The notes below the pieces were generated by a model, which was not told the DNA's origin, did not search any database, and was given only the letters and a program-made list of their open reading frames with translations. A stretch of DNA of 44,786 nucleotides from an uncultured Verrucomicrobiota bacterium (GTDB taxonomy: Bacteria > Verrucomicrobiota > Verrucomicrobiia > Limisphaerales > UBA1319): positions 1 through 44,786 of the forward strand of contig CAIMWS010000257.1 in NCBI GenBank assembly GCA_903845125.1, in the 5' to 3' direction. A program made the translations under genes and the position numbers. Each line of letters opens with the position of its first letter. Within the stretch, counting starts at the first letter, position 1. Shown piece after piece: positions 1 through 9,147 of this stretch.

Positions 1-256
1 GCTTGAAAGCGCCGCCGGCGTGCCGCCAATCCACATCGCACAAAGCCACGATGTTTTCCGATGTCATATTTCCCAGGTCAGCCCCCCCCTGGCCGCCGAT
101 GCCAACGCCTGCAATATTCAGTTTTTCGTTGGGGGAAGTGGCCCCGTTTAAACCCAATACGCTTCCCGGCACCACGGAGAACAGGAGCGCTCCCTGGCTG
201 GAACGGCTTAGGAATTGACGGCGGGTGAGACGGTTGGAAGGTTTATTTTCACTCAT
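1..256 (-). CDS. Gfo/Idh/MocA-family oxidoreductase, Tat-exported, N-terminal part only
   Basis: The gene runs off the left edge, so only about 85 residues are visible. The start is the ATG whose complement is at 254-256. The N-terminus carries a twin-arginine signal (TRRQFLSRSSQGALLF), then a hydrophobic stretch. A Rossmann nucleotide-binding entry follows (LNIAGVGIGGQGGADLGNM), and then a CDVD segment typical of the second beta strand of Gfo/Idh/MocA dehydrogenases. Tat-exported members of this family are abundant in Verrucomicrobiota and Planctomycetota and usually act on sugars or polyols with a tightly bound NAD(P). The substrate cannot be told from this fragment. A 37-residue membrane ORF ends 10 bases upstream on the same strand, so the two may share a transcript. 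Confidence 0.85.
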   Translation of the reverse strand, partial: MSENKPSNRLTRRQFLSRSSQGALLFSVVPGSVLGLNGATSPNEKLNIAGVGIGGQGGADLGNMTSENIVALCDVDWRHAGGAFK

Positions 257-266
257 AGTTCATTAT

Positions 267-380
267 CTATTGGTTGCCTGCAATCAGTTGCCCCTTGCGC
301 ATGCTTTCATAGCGGTGGACGGTCGCCAAGCTAACCAGTGGCAGCAGGAATGCAACGAGAAAACCGATCGTGGATTCCAT
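267..380 (-). CDS. Small 37-residue predicted membrane peptide
   Basis: This short ORF starts at an ATG (complement of 378-380) and ends in TAG (267-269). It encodes a short N-terminus, one hydrophobic helix of about 20 residues (IGFLVAFLLPLVSLATV) and a basic, polar tail (HRYESMRKGQ). It lies 10 bases upstream of the oxidoreductase on the same strand, as a leading gene of that unit would. No convincing Shine-Dalgarno sequence was seen. I do not recognise a family. It could be a genuine single-pass small protein or a chance ORF; the well-formed hydrophobic segment with a positive C-terminal flank is the only support. Confidence 0.35.
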   Translation of the reverse strand: MESTIGFLVAFLLPLVSLATVHRYESMRKGQLIAGNQ

Positions 381-470
381 TGATGGGTTTTGCTGAGCGG
401 GTTGGTTTTCCAGGCCTGCCAGACCCTTTTGGCGGATTGCTTTTCACGCCGGTTCATTCATGTTCTTCCT

Positions 471-1472
471 GTGAAACGAGATAAGAACTCCGCCCCGCAG
501 CGGCATGCGCGTCCGCCCTTGGAACGGATGCTCCGCATTCATCGGGCCATTCAATCAGGCTCGCATCCCAATACCACATCTTTGGCGGTTGAACTTGAAG
601 TTTCCTCCAAATCAATCCAACGCGATCTGGAATTCATGAGGGACCGTTTGGAGTTGCCTCTGGTTTATGTGCCGGACCGGTTCGGGTATGTTTACACGGA
701 AGAGGTCAGTTCCTTTCCAACTTTACAGATCACCGAAGGGGAGTTGTTCTCTTTGCTGATCGCAGAAAAAGCGCTCCAGCAGTATCGGGGCACCAATTTC
801 GAAAAACCGCTCATGAGCGCTTTCAAGAAAATGGCAGCAGTGTTGCCCGATACCATTTCGTTGAACCTGGCCGATTGGGAGCAAACCATTTCCTTCCATA
901 TCCGAGCCGAACCGTTGATCAATCTTGAGACGTTCAATAAACTCGCCCATGCCACCGCCCGGCGGCAACAATTGATCCTGGATTACCGCAAGCCAGGATC
1001 GAAAACGGTTGAGCAACGAGTGGTCGATCCATTTCACCTGGCTAATATTAACGGTGAATGGTTCCTTTTCGCCTTTTGCCATTTGCGCCAGGACATCCGG
1101 ACTTTTGTTCCCGCCAGGATGGTGGAGGTTAAAATGACGGGTAAAACCATCAAACGACCTGCCGGTTTTTCGCTCAATCGACATTTACGGGATAGCTTTG
1201 GTGTTCACACCGGGCAGGGCAACTACTTGGTGACGGTCCATTTCAAAGGTTTTGCCGCTGATTACATCCGCGAGAAAAAGTGGCATCCTTCCCAGAAATT
1301 GCGTGAAATTTCCGACGGTTGCGTGGAGTTATCGTTAAACCTTTCAAGCCTGCTCGAGGTTCAGCGCTGGATTTTAAGCTGGGGCGCCAATGCCGAAGTC
1401 ATCGAGCCGGTTGAATTGAAGGAAATGATCATCCAATCAGCCCGCAAGGTTTTAAACCAATACTCGTGCTGA
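471..1472 (+). CDS. WYL-domain helix-turn-helix transcriptional regulator
   Basis: This is a DeoR/YafY-like regulator. An N-terminal winged HTH (from about RMLRIHRAIQSG, with TSLAVELEVSSKSIQRDLEF as the recognition region) is followed by a helical linker and a WYL ligand-sensing domain. The signature of that domain is seen as NGEWFLFAF after a basic LILDYRKPG strand. A conserved C-terminal extension ends near WILSWGANAEV. WYL proteins bind DNA and respond to nucleic acid or small ligands through the WYL fold. The frame stays open to a TTG at 390, but family members usually begin a few residues before the PPLERMLRIH segment, so the GTG at 471 (334 residues) is preferred. It is divergent from the oxidoreductase unit, which it might control, though no operator was identified. 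Confidence 0.85.
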   Translation: MKRDKNSAPQRHARPPLERMLRIHRAIQSGSHPNTTSLAVELEVSSKSIQRDLEFMRDRLELPLVYVPDRFGYVYTEEVSSFPTLQITEGELFSLLIAEKALQQYRGTNFEKPLMSAFKKMAAVLPDTISLNLADWEQTISFHIRAEPLINLETFNKLAHATARRQQLILDYRKPGSKTVEQRVVDPFHLANINGEWFLFAFCHLRQDIRTFVPARMVEVKMTGKTIKRPAGFSLNRHLRDSFGVHTGQGNYLVTVHFKGFAADYIREKKWHPSQKLREISDGCVELSLNLSSLLEVQRWILSWGANAEVIEPVELKEMIIQSARKVLNQYSC

Positions 1473-1549
1473 TGGGGGCCGCCAATGAGTTGTTTGCCAA
1501 CGGGCTGTTTTACGGTGGGACTTTGAACTATGGATTGAATCGAAACTAA

Positions 1550-2617
1550 ATGGCCATGAAATCACCCATGACTTTTCTGCCGGTGAAAAGTGCCGGTCTG
1601 GTTGGTTGGTTGCTTGTTCCCTTTTGCTTTTTTTGGGGGGGCGGTTGCGCTTCGCACCAGCCGGGTTCCTCACTACAGCATTTTAACTATGCCGAATTGC
1701 ACATGGGGACCATGTTTGAAATCCAGTTTTTTGCCCGGGACAAGGGATTGGCGGATTGCGCTGCAGAAGCCGCGTTCACTCGGATAGCAGCGCTGGATCA
1801 AATCATGAGCGATTACATTCCGACCAGTGAACTCCGACAATTAAGCTCAAAACCAGCCGGCCAGCGCCTTGAAGTCAGTGCTGATTTATACCAAATCCTG
1901 GAACGTGCTGAAGAGGTCGCCCGGATGAGCAATGGTGCATTTGATGTAACCTTGGGGCCTTTGATCAAGTTGTGGCGCGATAGCCGGCGGACCAAAGTGC
2001 TTCCCCTCCCGGCACAAATTGCTGAAGCCAAGCAGGTTTGCGGCTATACCAATGTAGTACTTTCCAAGCCCACCCGCACCATCACCTTGCTGAAAAACCA
2101 CATGGTTTTTGACTTGGGCGGGATTGCCAAGGGATATGCCGCAGACGCTGCCCTGGAGGTTTTGCGCCGGCGGGGTATCACCCGGGCCATGGTGGCCGCC
2201 AGCGGGGACATTGCCGCCGGGGATCCTCCCGTTGGCCAAAGAGGGTGGAAAGTAGGAATCCAATCCATCGACCAACAGGGCAGGGGAATCACTGAGTCCG
2301 TTTGGCTGGCCCATGCGGGAATCTCCACTTCAGGGGATACCGAGCAGTTTGTGGCGATTGGCAAGGAGCGCTATTCTCATATTGTGGATCCCAAAACGGG
2401 TCTGGGATTAACCGAGCGGATTGGGGTCACCATAATCGCCAGGAATGCCACCGCCAGTGATGCCTGGGCGACCGCTGCCAGTGTTTTAGGAAGCCAGGGG
2501 GCAAAAGCAGCCATTGCCCAACAGCCGGATAAAGCGGCCTTGATTATCAAGCTGCGCGGTGGGGAAAAAGAATGCATCCAAATTGGCCGGTTCAACTCCT
2601 TCGTCGGTCGGAATTGA
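1550..2617 (+). CDS. apbE: FAD:protein FMN transferase, ApbE family lipoprotein
   Basis: ApbE transfers FMN from FAD to a Thr of periplasmic or membrane redox proteins such as NqrB/C and RnfD/G. The 355-residue protein has a lipoprotein signal peptide with the lipobox cysteine at residue 33 (WGGGC-A). Mature-protein hallmarks follow: LHMGTMFEIQF at the start, a LDQIMSDYIPTSEL segment, the FAD/metal-binding DLGGIAKGYAAD motif near residue 188, and SHIVDPKTGLGL near residue 277. The C-terminal SDAWATAASVLG matches the conserved Asp/Thr metal site. Length is typical. No flavinylation target is encoded nearby, so its client must lie elsewhere. A possible alternative start is the ATG at 1568. Confidence 0.92.
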   Translation: MAMKSPMTFLPVKSAGLVGWLLVPFCFFWGGGCASHQPGSSLQHFNYAELHMGTMFEIQFFARDKGLADCAAEAAFTRIAALDQIMSDYIPTSELRQLSSKPAGQRLEVSADLYQILERAEEVARMSNGAFDVTLGPLIKLWRDSRRTKVLPLPAQIAEAKQVCGYTNVVLSKPTRTITLLKNHMVFDLGGIAKGYAADAALEVLRRRGITRAMVAASGDIAAGDPPVGQRGWKVGIQSIDQQGRGITESVWLAHAGISTSGDTEQFVAIGKERYSHIVDPKTGLGLTERIGVTIIARNATASDAWATAASVLGSQGAKAAIAQQPDKAALIIKLRGGEKECIQIGRFNSFVGRN

Positions 2618-2981
2618 TGATCCGGTTTTCTTTTTCAAATCGGGTTGGTAGCCTTGGTCGTTTGGTGCATTGGTTGTTCGTTGCCTGCAATAGGCGTGTT
2701 TTTAACGCATTACCGCCAGGAAAACACCCTCCAAACCAGGCGCTTTGCGCGCAACCATGCTTCAAATTGGCTGCGCCATTCTTTTCCCAGTCCACCCTCA
2801 CGAAAGGGCGGGGGTATAAAAATTAGTTTTGCAAATACTTAATCACTGGTTCCAGGCTTGGCCGGTTTAATGCTGCAAAGAATAGAGTGTGTCTTTATTT
2901 GACATATCCGCATGGTTTTTTAAAAATGCAGGAATCCCATGAAGAATGGTGTGAGAAGCATGGGCTAGCAAAAGATAGGCT
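2618..2981 (+). other. Intergenic leader upstream of the pilus ATPase genes
   Basis: No convincing gene is seen in these 364 bases. The interval contains a weak GC-rich inverted segment around 2795-2815 followed by an AT-rich run, and a good sigma-70-like promoter at 2899-2926. The remaining sequence shows no recognisable RNA element. Confidence 0.5.
2899..2926 (+). promoter_or_regulatory. Candidate sigma-70-type promoter for the pilB-pilT-pilC unit
   Basis: A perfect -35 box TTGACA (2899-2904) is followed after 16 bases by TAAAAA (2921-2926), a 4 of 6 match to the -10 box. It sits 55 bases before the GTG start of the first ATPase gene, in the longest gene-free stretch before that cluster. 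The call rests on sequence match only. Confidence 0.45.
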
Positions 2982-4697
2982 GTGGCAACCAAAGACGATT
3001 ATTTAATTGATTATTTGTCGGACATGGGCTTGGTGGCGGATGATGTTCTCAGGGCCGCCCGTTCCGAAGCTGATTCAACCGGCCAGGGTGTCGTGGACAT
3101 CCTCCTTTCCCAAAAGGCCATTTCTTCGGCGGACGTAACCCGCGCGAAAGCGGCCCAATTTGGGGCGGAGGTGGTGGCGTTGGATGAAATGAAATTGTCG
3201 GATGAAGTCATATCCGCCATTCCCCGCCACATTGCCAAGAAGTATAAAGTCATCCCGATCTACCGCGATAACGGCAGCTTGATCGTGGCGCTGGCCGATC
3301 CGTCCGACTTGGATACCATTGACAGCTTGCACCACCTGTTAAACCAGGAAATCCAGGTGCGGGTGGCGCCCGAGGAGGAAATTGACGCTGCGATCGAGCG
3401 GTATTATGGGGGCGCCAAGGATGATTCCGTGGGCAAGATGATCCAGGAAATCACTGAGGGTGAAGTCGATATTGGGCAGATCGCGGCTGTCAAAGGGGAC
3501 ATGGAGGATGGCTCGGTAGTTGATGCCGATGCCCCCATCATCAAGTTGGTGAACACCCTGATCGTTGAAGCCTTCAAGTCGCGAGCTTCAGATATTCACC
3601 TGGAGCCTTTGGAAAAACGTTTCCGGGTGCGTTACCGCATTGACGGCATGCTCCATGAAATCAAGAGCCCGCCGAAACGCCTTCAGGCTTCCATCATCAG
3701 CCGTCTCAAGATCCAATCCAACATGTCCATTGCGGAAAGACGCATCCCGCAGGACGGGCGCATCCAGATGTCCGTGGGGGGCAAAAGCATCGACTTACGC
3801 GTATCCTGCCTGCCAACCACCCATGGCGAAAGCATCGTCATGCGTATTCTGGACAAGGAAGGCTTGAAACTCGGTTTGCCGGAATTGGGCTTTTTCACGG
3901 ACGATCAGCAAACCTTTGAACGTTTGATCGGTCTGCCTGATGGCATCCTTCTGGTGACCGGACCTACGGGTTCAGGGAAAACCACCACCCTTTACGCCGT
4001 ATTGAATTATATTAACCGTCCGGACCGCAAAATCATCACGGTTGAGGATCCGGTGGAATATATCCTATCAGGCATCAACCAGGTGCATGTGCATGAGGCG
4101 GTTGGCCTTAACTTCGGCGCAGCCTTGAGAGCGTTGCTCCGCCAGGCTCCCAACGTAATCATGGTCGGTGAAATCCGCGATATGGAAACGGCTTCCATCG
4201 CGATCAATGCCTCGCTGACGGGGCATTTGGTTTTCTCCACCTTGCATACCAACGATGCCCCCAGCGCGGTAACCCGTTTGATCGACATCGGCATCAAGCC
4301 ATTCCTGGTCGCTTCCTCCACCCGGGCTTTAATGGCGCAACGGTTGGTTCGGAAAATCTGCAAACGGTGTACCGAGCCCTATATGCCCAAGGACACCGAG
4401 CTAAAGACTTTGCAGATTGATCCAGCCACAGTGGCCAATCCCAATTTCCGCCGCGGAAAAGGCTGTCCTGACTGTAAAAATACCGGCTACCGCGGGCGGT
4501 TCGGGATCTTTGAGATCTTTGTGATCGACGATCAGGCACGGAAATTGATCTACGATAAAGTCTCCTCCACTGTATTGCGCACCCAGGCGCGCGAGATGGG
4601 GATGCGCACCCTGCGCGAGGACGGTGTTCGCAAGGTTGTGGCGGGATTGACCTCGCCTGATGAAGTCATCCGGGCGTCCATAGGGGACGATGTTTAG
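2982..4697 (+). CDS. pilB: Type IV pilus assembly / type II secretion ATPase, PilB/GspE family (copy 1)
   Basis: This hexameric cytoplasmic motor powers pilus or pseudopilus polymerisation. The 571 residues comprise an N-terminal GspE_N/MshEN-type domain (about 1-150), then a PAS-like N2 region with RASDIHLEPLEKRFRVRYRIDG, and the RecA-like ATPase. Walker A GPTGSGKT is at 327-334. The Asp box is near ITVEDPVEY, the Walker B region at 387-400 (VIMVGEIRD) and a His box at HLVFSTLHTNDAPSAV. The four-cysteine zinc site of PilB/GspE is present (C460, C463, C495, C498). Oddity: the segment before Walker B reads RQAPN where most relatives, including copy 2, have RQDPD. The catalytic Glu in VGEIRD is kept. 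The start is a GTG preceded by a weak TAGG. Confidence 0.93.
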   Translation: MATKDDYLIDYLSDMGLVADDVLRAARSEADSTGQGVVDILLSQKAISSADVTRAKAAQFGAEVVALDEMKLSDEVISAIPRHIAKKYKVIPIYRDNGSLIVALADPSDLDTIDSLHHLLNQEIQVRVAPEEEIDAAIERYYGGAKDDSVGKMIQEITEGEVDIGQIAAVKGDMEDGSVVDADAPIIKLVNTLIVEAFKSRASDIHLEPLEKRFRVRYRIDGMLHEIKSPPKRLQASIISRLKIQSNMSIAERRIPQDGRIQMSVGGKSIDLRVSCLPTTHGESIVMRILDKEGLKLGLPELGFFTDDQQTFERLIGLPDGILLVTGPTGSGKTTTLYAVLNYINRPDRKIITVEDPVEYILSGINQVHVHEAVGLNFGAALRALLRQAPNVIMVGEIRDMETASIAINASLTGHLVFSTLHTNDAPSAVTRLIDIGIKPFLVASSTRALMAQRLVRKICKRCTEPYMPKDTELKTLQIDPATVANPNFRRGKGCPDCKNTGYRGRFGIFEIFVIDDQARKLIYDKVSSTVLRTQAREMGMRTLREDGVRKVVAGLTSPDEVIRASIGDDV

Positions 4698-4791
4698 GAT
4701 GAGTTGCCAACACCCATGTGGATTCTGGCATCCCGTTCCTTGGTCCTGGGCTGGCGCTGGCTCACTTTATTATTAGAACGATTCATTTATT

Positions 4792-5883
4792 ATGTCTTAT
4801 TCAATGTCCGATTTGTTGCAGTTGGTGGTTCAGGAGGGAGCTTCGGACCTTCACTTGCGTGTTAATGCCCCACCCGTCATCCGGGTGCATGGTGTGTTAA
4901 GCCGCGTGGAGGGACCGCCGCTGCGTCCGGAAGACACTGAGGAGTTGATGCGCAGCATCACATCGGAAGATCATATCCAGCAAGTCCGCGAGCGCGGGGG
5001 GGCTGACTTGGGATTCGCGTTTGGTGAGATGGCCCGCTTTCGGGTTAGTGTTTTTAAGGAAAAAGGCCATTACGGGGTCGTGGCGCGGCAAATTCCAAGC
5101 CGCTTGCTCACCATGGAGCAAATCGGCTTGCCGCCCTCGGTCAAAGAGTTGCTTTACAAGCCCAGGGGTTTGGTCTTGGTAACCGGCCCGACCGGTTCGG
5201 GCAAGACGACCACCCTGGCTTCCATGATCGATATCATCAATATCGAGCGCGAAGATGCCCACATCATCACCGTCGAGGATCCGATCGAGTATTACCACAG
5301 TCATAAGAAGGCCTTGGTCACCCAACGCGAGGTTAATGTCGATGTGCCCACGTTTGCGGAGGCGTTGCGCCGTGCTTTGCGTCAAGATCCTGACGTGATT
5401 CTGGTCGGTGAATTGCGCGATTTGGAAACCATGGATGCGGCCATTACTGCGGCTGAAACGGGGCACTTGGTTTTCGGAACCCTGCATACCACCGGCGCCG
5501 CCAAAACCATTGACCGTATCGTGAACGCTTTCCCGGTCACCCAGCAGGAACAGATCCGGATTCAGCTGTCAACGGTGTTGCAGGCGGTCATTTCCCAGTT
5601 GCTCATTCCCCGTTGTGACAAACCCGGGCGGGTGGCGGTTTTTGAAATCATGGTCAACACGCCATCGGTGGCCGCGCTGATCCGCGATAACAAGACCTTC
5701 CGCATTAATTCGGACATTCAGACCGGCGCCAAGTACGGCATGGTTACGTTGGATTCCTTCCTGCTGGATAAGTATCAACTGGGAATGATTTCGCAGGAAG
5801 AAGTGGTTACCAAAGCCCAGGATCCGACCACGATCTTGCAGAAACTCCAGGATTTGGAAGCCGCCAAGGCCTCCGCAGCTTGA
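4792..5883 (+). CDS. pilT: Type IV pilus retraction ATPase PilT
   Basis: PilT depolymerises pilin and drives twitching motility. The 363-residue protein lacks the long N-terminal domain and the zinc cysteines of PilB, as PilT does. It begins with the [16 protein letters not shown] strand region and has Walker A GPTGSGKT at 132-139, [13 protein letters not shown] and the Walker B region VILVGELRD. The PilT-typical [18 protein letters not shown] follows. The C-terminal segment around AALIRDNKT corresponds to the AIRNLIRE retraction motif. It lies 94 bases after copy 1 of PilB and 10 bases before copy 2, so the three are probably co-transcribed. ATG 4804 is an alternative start; no clear ribosome site decides between them. 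Its presence favours a true retractable pilus over a pure type II secretion system. Confidence 0.93.
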   Translation: MSYSMSDLLQLVVQEGASDLHLRVNAPPVIRVHGVLSRVEGPPLRPEDTEELMRSITSEDHIQQVRERGGADLGFAFGEMARFRVSVFKEKGHYGVVARQIPSRLLTMEQIGLPPSVKELLYKPRGLVLVTGPTGSGKTTTLASMIDIINIEREDAHIITVEDPIEYYHSHKKALVTQREVNVDVPTFAEALRRALRQDPDVILVGELRDLETMDAAITAAETGHLVFGTLHTTGAAKTIDRIVNAFPVTQQEQIRIQLSTVLQAVISQLLIPRCDKPGRVAVFEIMVNTPSVAALIRDNKTFRINSDIQTGAKYGMVTLDSFLLDKYQLGMISQEEVVTKAQDPTTILQKLQDLEAAKASAA

Positions 5884-5893
5884 CCTGATCATT

Positions 5894-7603
5894 ATGGCGG
5901 ACATTCACTCATTTCCTTTGCTGGGGATCATCAAAGATAACGGCATGGCCGATGACATGCAGTTGGAAGAGATCGTCCAGGAACATACCCGCACCGGCCG
6001 TCCGATCAGCCAGTTGCTGGTCGATTTCGGGATCATGGATGTCGATGGCCAACTCCAGTTGATTGCTTCGCAGTTGGGCACTGAAGTTGTGGATTTGCGG
6101 AGCCGCGATTTGACTTCCGAAATCCTCGGCGCAGTCCCCGCCAACACGGCCAAGACCTATCAATGCATGCCCGTAGCCCTCTTTGGGAATACGCTCCAGG
6201 TTGCTTTGGTGGATCCTTTGAGTTCCGACAAGGTGAACGAATTGGGCTACGTTTTGGGCAAGGAACTGCAGTTGGTGGTGGCGGACCCGGTGCAGATCGA
6301 GCAGGCCATCGCCAAGCATTATTCCAGTAGCGATGCTGGCGAGAGCATGAGCGACATCCTCAAGGAATTGGGGGCGGATGCCGACATTTCCAAGGAATTG
6401 GACGAGGTGACCGCGAAGGATGTCATTGGCTTGGAGGACTTGGCCAACGAGACCCCGATTGTCAAATTCGTCAATATTGTGCTCCAGCAGGCCGTTCAGG
6501 ATCGGGCGAGCGATATTCACTTCGAGCCTTTTGAAGATGAATTCAAAATCCGGTATCGCGTTGATGGCGCCTTGTATGAAATGGCCCCACCGCCAAAACA
6601 CTTGGCTTTGCCGGTGACCTCTCGTATTAAAGTCATGGCCAATCTGGATATCGCCGAACGGCGGCTTCCGCAAGACGGGCGCATTTCCATGAGCCTGGCT
6701 GGCCGGATCGTCGATTTGCGCGTTTCGACGCTGCCCACGCAATTCGGGGAATCGGTGGTGTTGCGTGTTTTGGACCGGGCTTCAGTGAATTTGGAACTCG
6801 AAACCTTGGGTATGCCCAAGACGGTGCTTGATTACATCAGCGAGTGCATCTTGCAGCCCAATGGCATCGTGATTGTTACCGGCCCCACGGGATGTGGAAA
6901 AACCACCACCCTTTATTCCTGCCTGCGCCGCATTAATACCCTCGATTCCAAGCTTTTGACCGTTGAAGATCCCGTGGAATACGATATCGAAGGTATCATG
7001 CAGGTGCCGGTCCATGAATCGGTGGGGATGACCTTCGGCAAAGCGCTACGTTCCTTTCTGCGTCAGGATCCGGATATCATCATGGTCGGGGAAATGCGCG
7101 ACCTGGAAACCTCCCAGATTGCCATTCAGGCTTCGTTGACCGGTCACTTGGTGCTCAGCACGTTGCACACGAACGATTCCGCCGGTGCGGTTACCCGCTT
7201 GATCGATATGGGCGTGGAGCCCTTCCTGGTTTCTTCCACCTTGTTGGCGGTGCTGGCGCAACGTTTGGTGCGCAAAGTTTGTTCCAAATGCCGGACCCCC
7301 TTTGAGCCGACGGAACATCAGTTGGCTTTGTTGAATCTTTCCCCCCACGATCTGGGGGACAAAGTTTTTTACTACGGCCGCGGCTGTTCCTACTGCAATG
7401 ATACTGGATACAAGGGCCGAAAGGGCATTTTTGAGCTGTTGCCGATCACCGATCAGGTCCGCAACTTGATCAATGAGCGCGCGCCTACGGTGGTCATGCG
7501 CCAAAAGGCGGTGGAATTGGGGATGACGACTTTGCGCGAGGACGGCATGCGCAGCATATTTGAAGGTGAGACAACCATTGAAGAAATCTTGAAGTATACG
7601 TAA
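5894..7603 (+). CDS. Type IV pilus assembly / type II secretion ATPase, PilB/GspE family (copy 2)
   Basis: This is a second full-length assembly ATPase of 569 residues with the same layout as copy 1. It has an N-terminal MshEN-type domain (about 1-150) and [22 protein letters not shown]. Walker A is a variant GPTGCGKT at 330-337. VEDPVEY, the canonical [14 protein letters not shown]alker B segment and [18 protein letters not shown] follow. The zinc-binding pairs CSKC and CSYC are present. It is followed after 27 bases by pilC. Two PilB-like motors around PilT suggest two assembly states or two filament systems that share one platform protein; which motor serves which is not visible. GspE is an equally valid name. 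Confidence 0.92.
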   Translation: MADIHSFPLLGIIKDNGMADDMQLEEIVQEHTRTGRPISQLLVDFGIMDVDGQLQLIASQLGTEVVDLRSRDLTSEILGAVPANTAKTYQCMPVALFGNTLQVALVDPLSSDKVNELGYVLGKELQLVVADPVQIEQAIAKHYSSSDAGESMSDILKELGADADISKELDEVTAKDVIGLEDLANETPIVKFVNIVLQQAVQDRASDIHFEPFEDEFKIRYRVDGALYEMAPPPKHLALPVTSRIKVMANLDIAERRLPQDGRISMSLAGRIVDLRVSTLPTQFGESVVLRVLDRASVNLELETLGMPKTVLDYISECILQPNGIVIVTGPTGCGKTTTLYSCLRRINTLDSKLLTVEDPVEYDIEGIMQVPVHESVGMTFGKALRSFLRQDPDIIMVGEMRDLETSQIAIQASLTGHLVLSTLHTNDSAGAVTRLIDMGVEPFLVSSTLLAVLAQRLVRKVCSKCRTPFEPTEHQLALLNLSPHDLGDKVFYYGRGCSYCNDTGYKGRKGIFELLPITDQVRNLINERAPTVVMRQKAVELGMTTLREDGMRSIFEGETTIEEILKYT

Positions 7604-7630
7604 TCACTCAACCCCGAATCAGGACTAGTT

Positions 7631-8971
7631 ATGCCAGTATATCAATACGTCGCGATGGATTCCCGGGGCAAAGAAACCAAGGGAACCCTGGAGGTGGCCA
7701 GCCAAAGCGAGGCGATCGGCCGCTTGAAAGAAATGGGTTATTTCCCCACCAAGGTGGTTGAAGCCGAAAAGGCCAAGGAAAAAGCGGAAAAAGGTAAAAA
7801 GGCTGAGAAGGGGAAGGGCGGTGGTGGCAAAGGTGCCGCAAAGGGTGGCATCAACATCAAGCTGCCCAGCATTAAAATCCCAGGCCTCGGCGGCCGTGTC
7901 AAACCCAAGGTTTTAACCACCTTCACCCGGCAGTTGGCCACCTTGGTGGACGCTGGCTTGCCACTGCTGCGGGGATTGCGGGTACTGGAGCGCCAGGAGA
8001 AAAATGCGAACCTCAAAGGCACCATCGGTAAACTGGCACAGGCGGTTGAAGGCGGCAGCACCTTCAGCGAAGCCTTGGGCCAGCATCCCAAGGTTTTCAA
8101 TCGCTTGTTCATCAGCATGGTCAAAGCTGGAGAGATGGGTGGTGTGTTGGAAGTGGTGCTCAACCGTCTGTCGGAATTCATGGAAAAAGCCCAGAAGATC
8201 AAGGGCAAAGTAGTCGCCGCCATGTTCTATCCTTCGGCGGTTATGACCGTGGCAGTGGTTATTTTGGGCGTTTTGATGGTTTACGTGGTGCCCAAGTTCG
8301 AGGAAATCTTTAAAGACATGTTGGAAGGCGCTTCCTTGCCGCCTTTCACCGATTTTGTGCTTCAGATCAGCCGCACCATCAAAGGCAACTTCCTGGCCAC
8401 GGGGGGGAGCATCGCCGCTGTGGTGGTGGCTGTGAAACTCGTCACCAAAACTCACTTTGGGCGCCGTTTGTTCGATAAGCTCAAATTGATCATGCCGTTG
8501 CTGGGGCCAGTTATCAGCAAGGTGGCTATTTCGCGTTTCACCCGGACGCTGGGCACCTTGGTGAGCAGTGGTGTGCCTATCTTGCAGGCGCTGACCATCG
8601 TCAAAGAAACCTCCGGGAATGTAGTCATTGGCGATGCCGTTTCCGCCGTTCATGAAAGTGTCAAGGAAGGCGAAACCATCACCGCCCCGCTGGATGCCTC
8701 CAAAGTTTTTCCGCCAATGGTCATCAGCATGGTCGATGTCGGTGAGCAAACCGGAGCGCTGCCGGAAATGCTCATGCGCATCGCCGATAACTATGATGAA
8801 GAAGTCGATAATGCGGTTTCCGCCATGACCTCCCTCTTGGAACCGATTATGATCGTGTTCCTGGCCGTCATCGTCGGCAGCATTGTTATTGCTCTGTTCC
8901 TGCCCCTGATCACCCTAATGGATAAAGTGGGTGGCCAGGAAGGCGAGCGTGGCAAAGGAGGCAAAGATTAG
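7631..8971 (+). CDS. pilC: Inner-membrane platform protein PilC/GspF
   Basis: This polytopic membrane protein couples the assembly ATPases to the growing filament. The 446 residues begin with the usual MPVYQYVAMDSRGK strand region, then two GspF domains. The first starts near FTRQLATLVDAGLPLLRGL and the second near FTRTLGTLVSSGVPILQAL. Three hydrophobic helices are seen, including a long C-terminal one (IMIVFLAVIVGSIVIALFLPL). Oddity: between the N-terminal region and the first GspF domain lies a Lys/Glu/Gly/Ala-rich low-complexity linker at about 45-90 (EKAKEKAEKGKKAEKGKG). It is absent or much shorter in textbook PilC. It is the last gene of the motor unit, closed by a terminator at 9016-9052. 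Confidence 0.93.
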   Translation: MPVYQYVAMDSRGKETKGTLEVASQSEAIGRLKEMGYFPTKVVEAEKAKEKAEKGKKAEKGKGGGGKGAAKGGINIKLPSIKIPGLGGRVKPKVLTTFTRQLATLVDAGLPLLRGLRVLERQEKNANLKGTIGKLAQAVEGGSTFSEALGQHPKVFNRLFISMVKAGEMGGVLEVVLNRLSEFMEKAQKIKGKVVAAMFYPSAVMTVAVVILGVLMVYVVPKFEEIFKDMLEGASLPPFTDFVLQISRTIKGNFLATGGSIAAVVVAVKLVTKTHFGRRLFDKLKLIMPLLGPVISKVAISRFTRTLGTLVSSGVPILQALTIVKETSGNVVIGDAVSAVHESVKEGETITAPLDASKVFPPMVISMVDVGEQTGALPEMLMRIADNYDEEVDNAVSAMTSLLEPIMIVFLAVIVGSIVIALFLPLITLMDKVGGQEGERGKGGKD

Positions 8972-9015
8972 CCTCTTCCTCCAGCACAGCTTGGCAATCT
9001 TTCATCTATAACGTC

Positions 9016-9052
9016 AAAAAGTGGCCTTGGGCAGTCCTCCAAGGCCCTTTTT
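9016..9052 (+). terminator. Intrinsic terminator after pilC
   Basis: An 8 bp perfect stem GGCCTTGG (9023-9030) / CCAAGGCC (9039-9046) with an 8-base loop is followed by C and TTTTT. The flanking A-run (9016-9020) can pair with the T-run, so it could work in both directions. It separates the motor genes from the toxin-antitoxin pair. Confidence 0.85.
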
Positions 9053-9075
9053 GTTGGTTTTTGTGCTTCGAGGTA

Positions 9076-9104
9076 TTGACACCGTGAAAAAGGGGGTGTA
9101 AATA
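9076..9104 (+). promoter_or_regulatory. Candidate promoter of the toxin-antitoxin operon
   Basis: TTGACA (9076-9081, perfect -35) is followed after 17 bases by TAAATA (9099-9104), a modest -10 match. It lies between the pilC terminator and the toxin gene and directly abuts an 18-base palindrome, an arrangement expected for an autorepressed operon. Confidence 0.55.
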
Positions 9105-9121
9105 CATTGTAGTTACAATGT
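9104..9121. promoter_or_regulatory. Perfect palindromic operator, probable antitoxin binding site
   Basis: The arms ACATTGTA (9104-9111) and TACAATGT (9114-9121) are exact inverted repeats around a central GT. The site overlaps the end of the -10 box and the expected transcription start. Ribbon-helix-helix antitoxins of the BrnA/CopG kind bind such short palindromes to repress their own operon. Binding is inferred from position and symmetry. Confidence 0.65.
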
Positions 9122-9147
9122 GCTGGCGATGACATTACGGTTTAAAC

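Noticed and set aside
3..218. Short plus-strand open frame at the window start
   Set aside because: The minus strand encodes a recognisable Tat signal and Rossmann start of a Gfo/Idh/MocA protein over the same bases.
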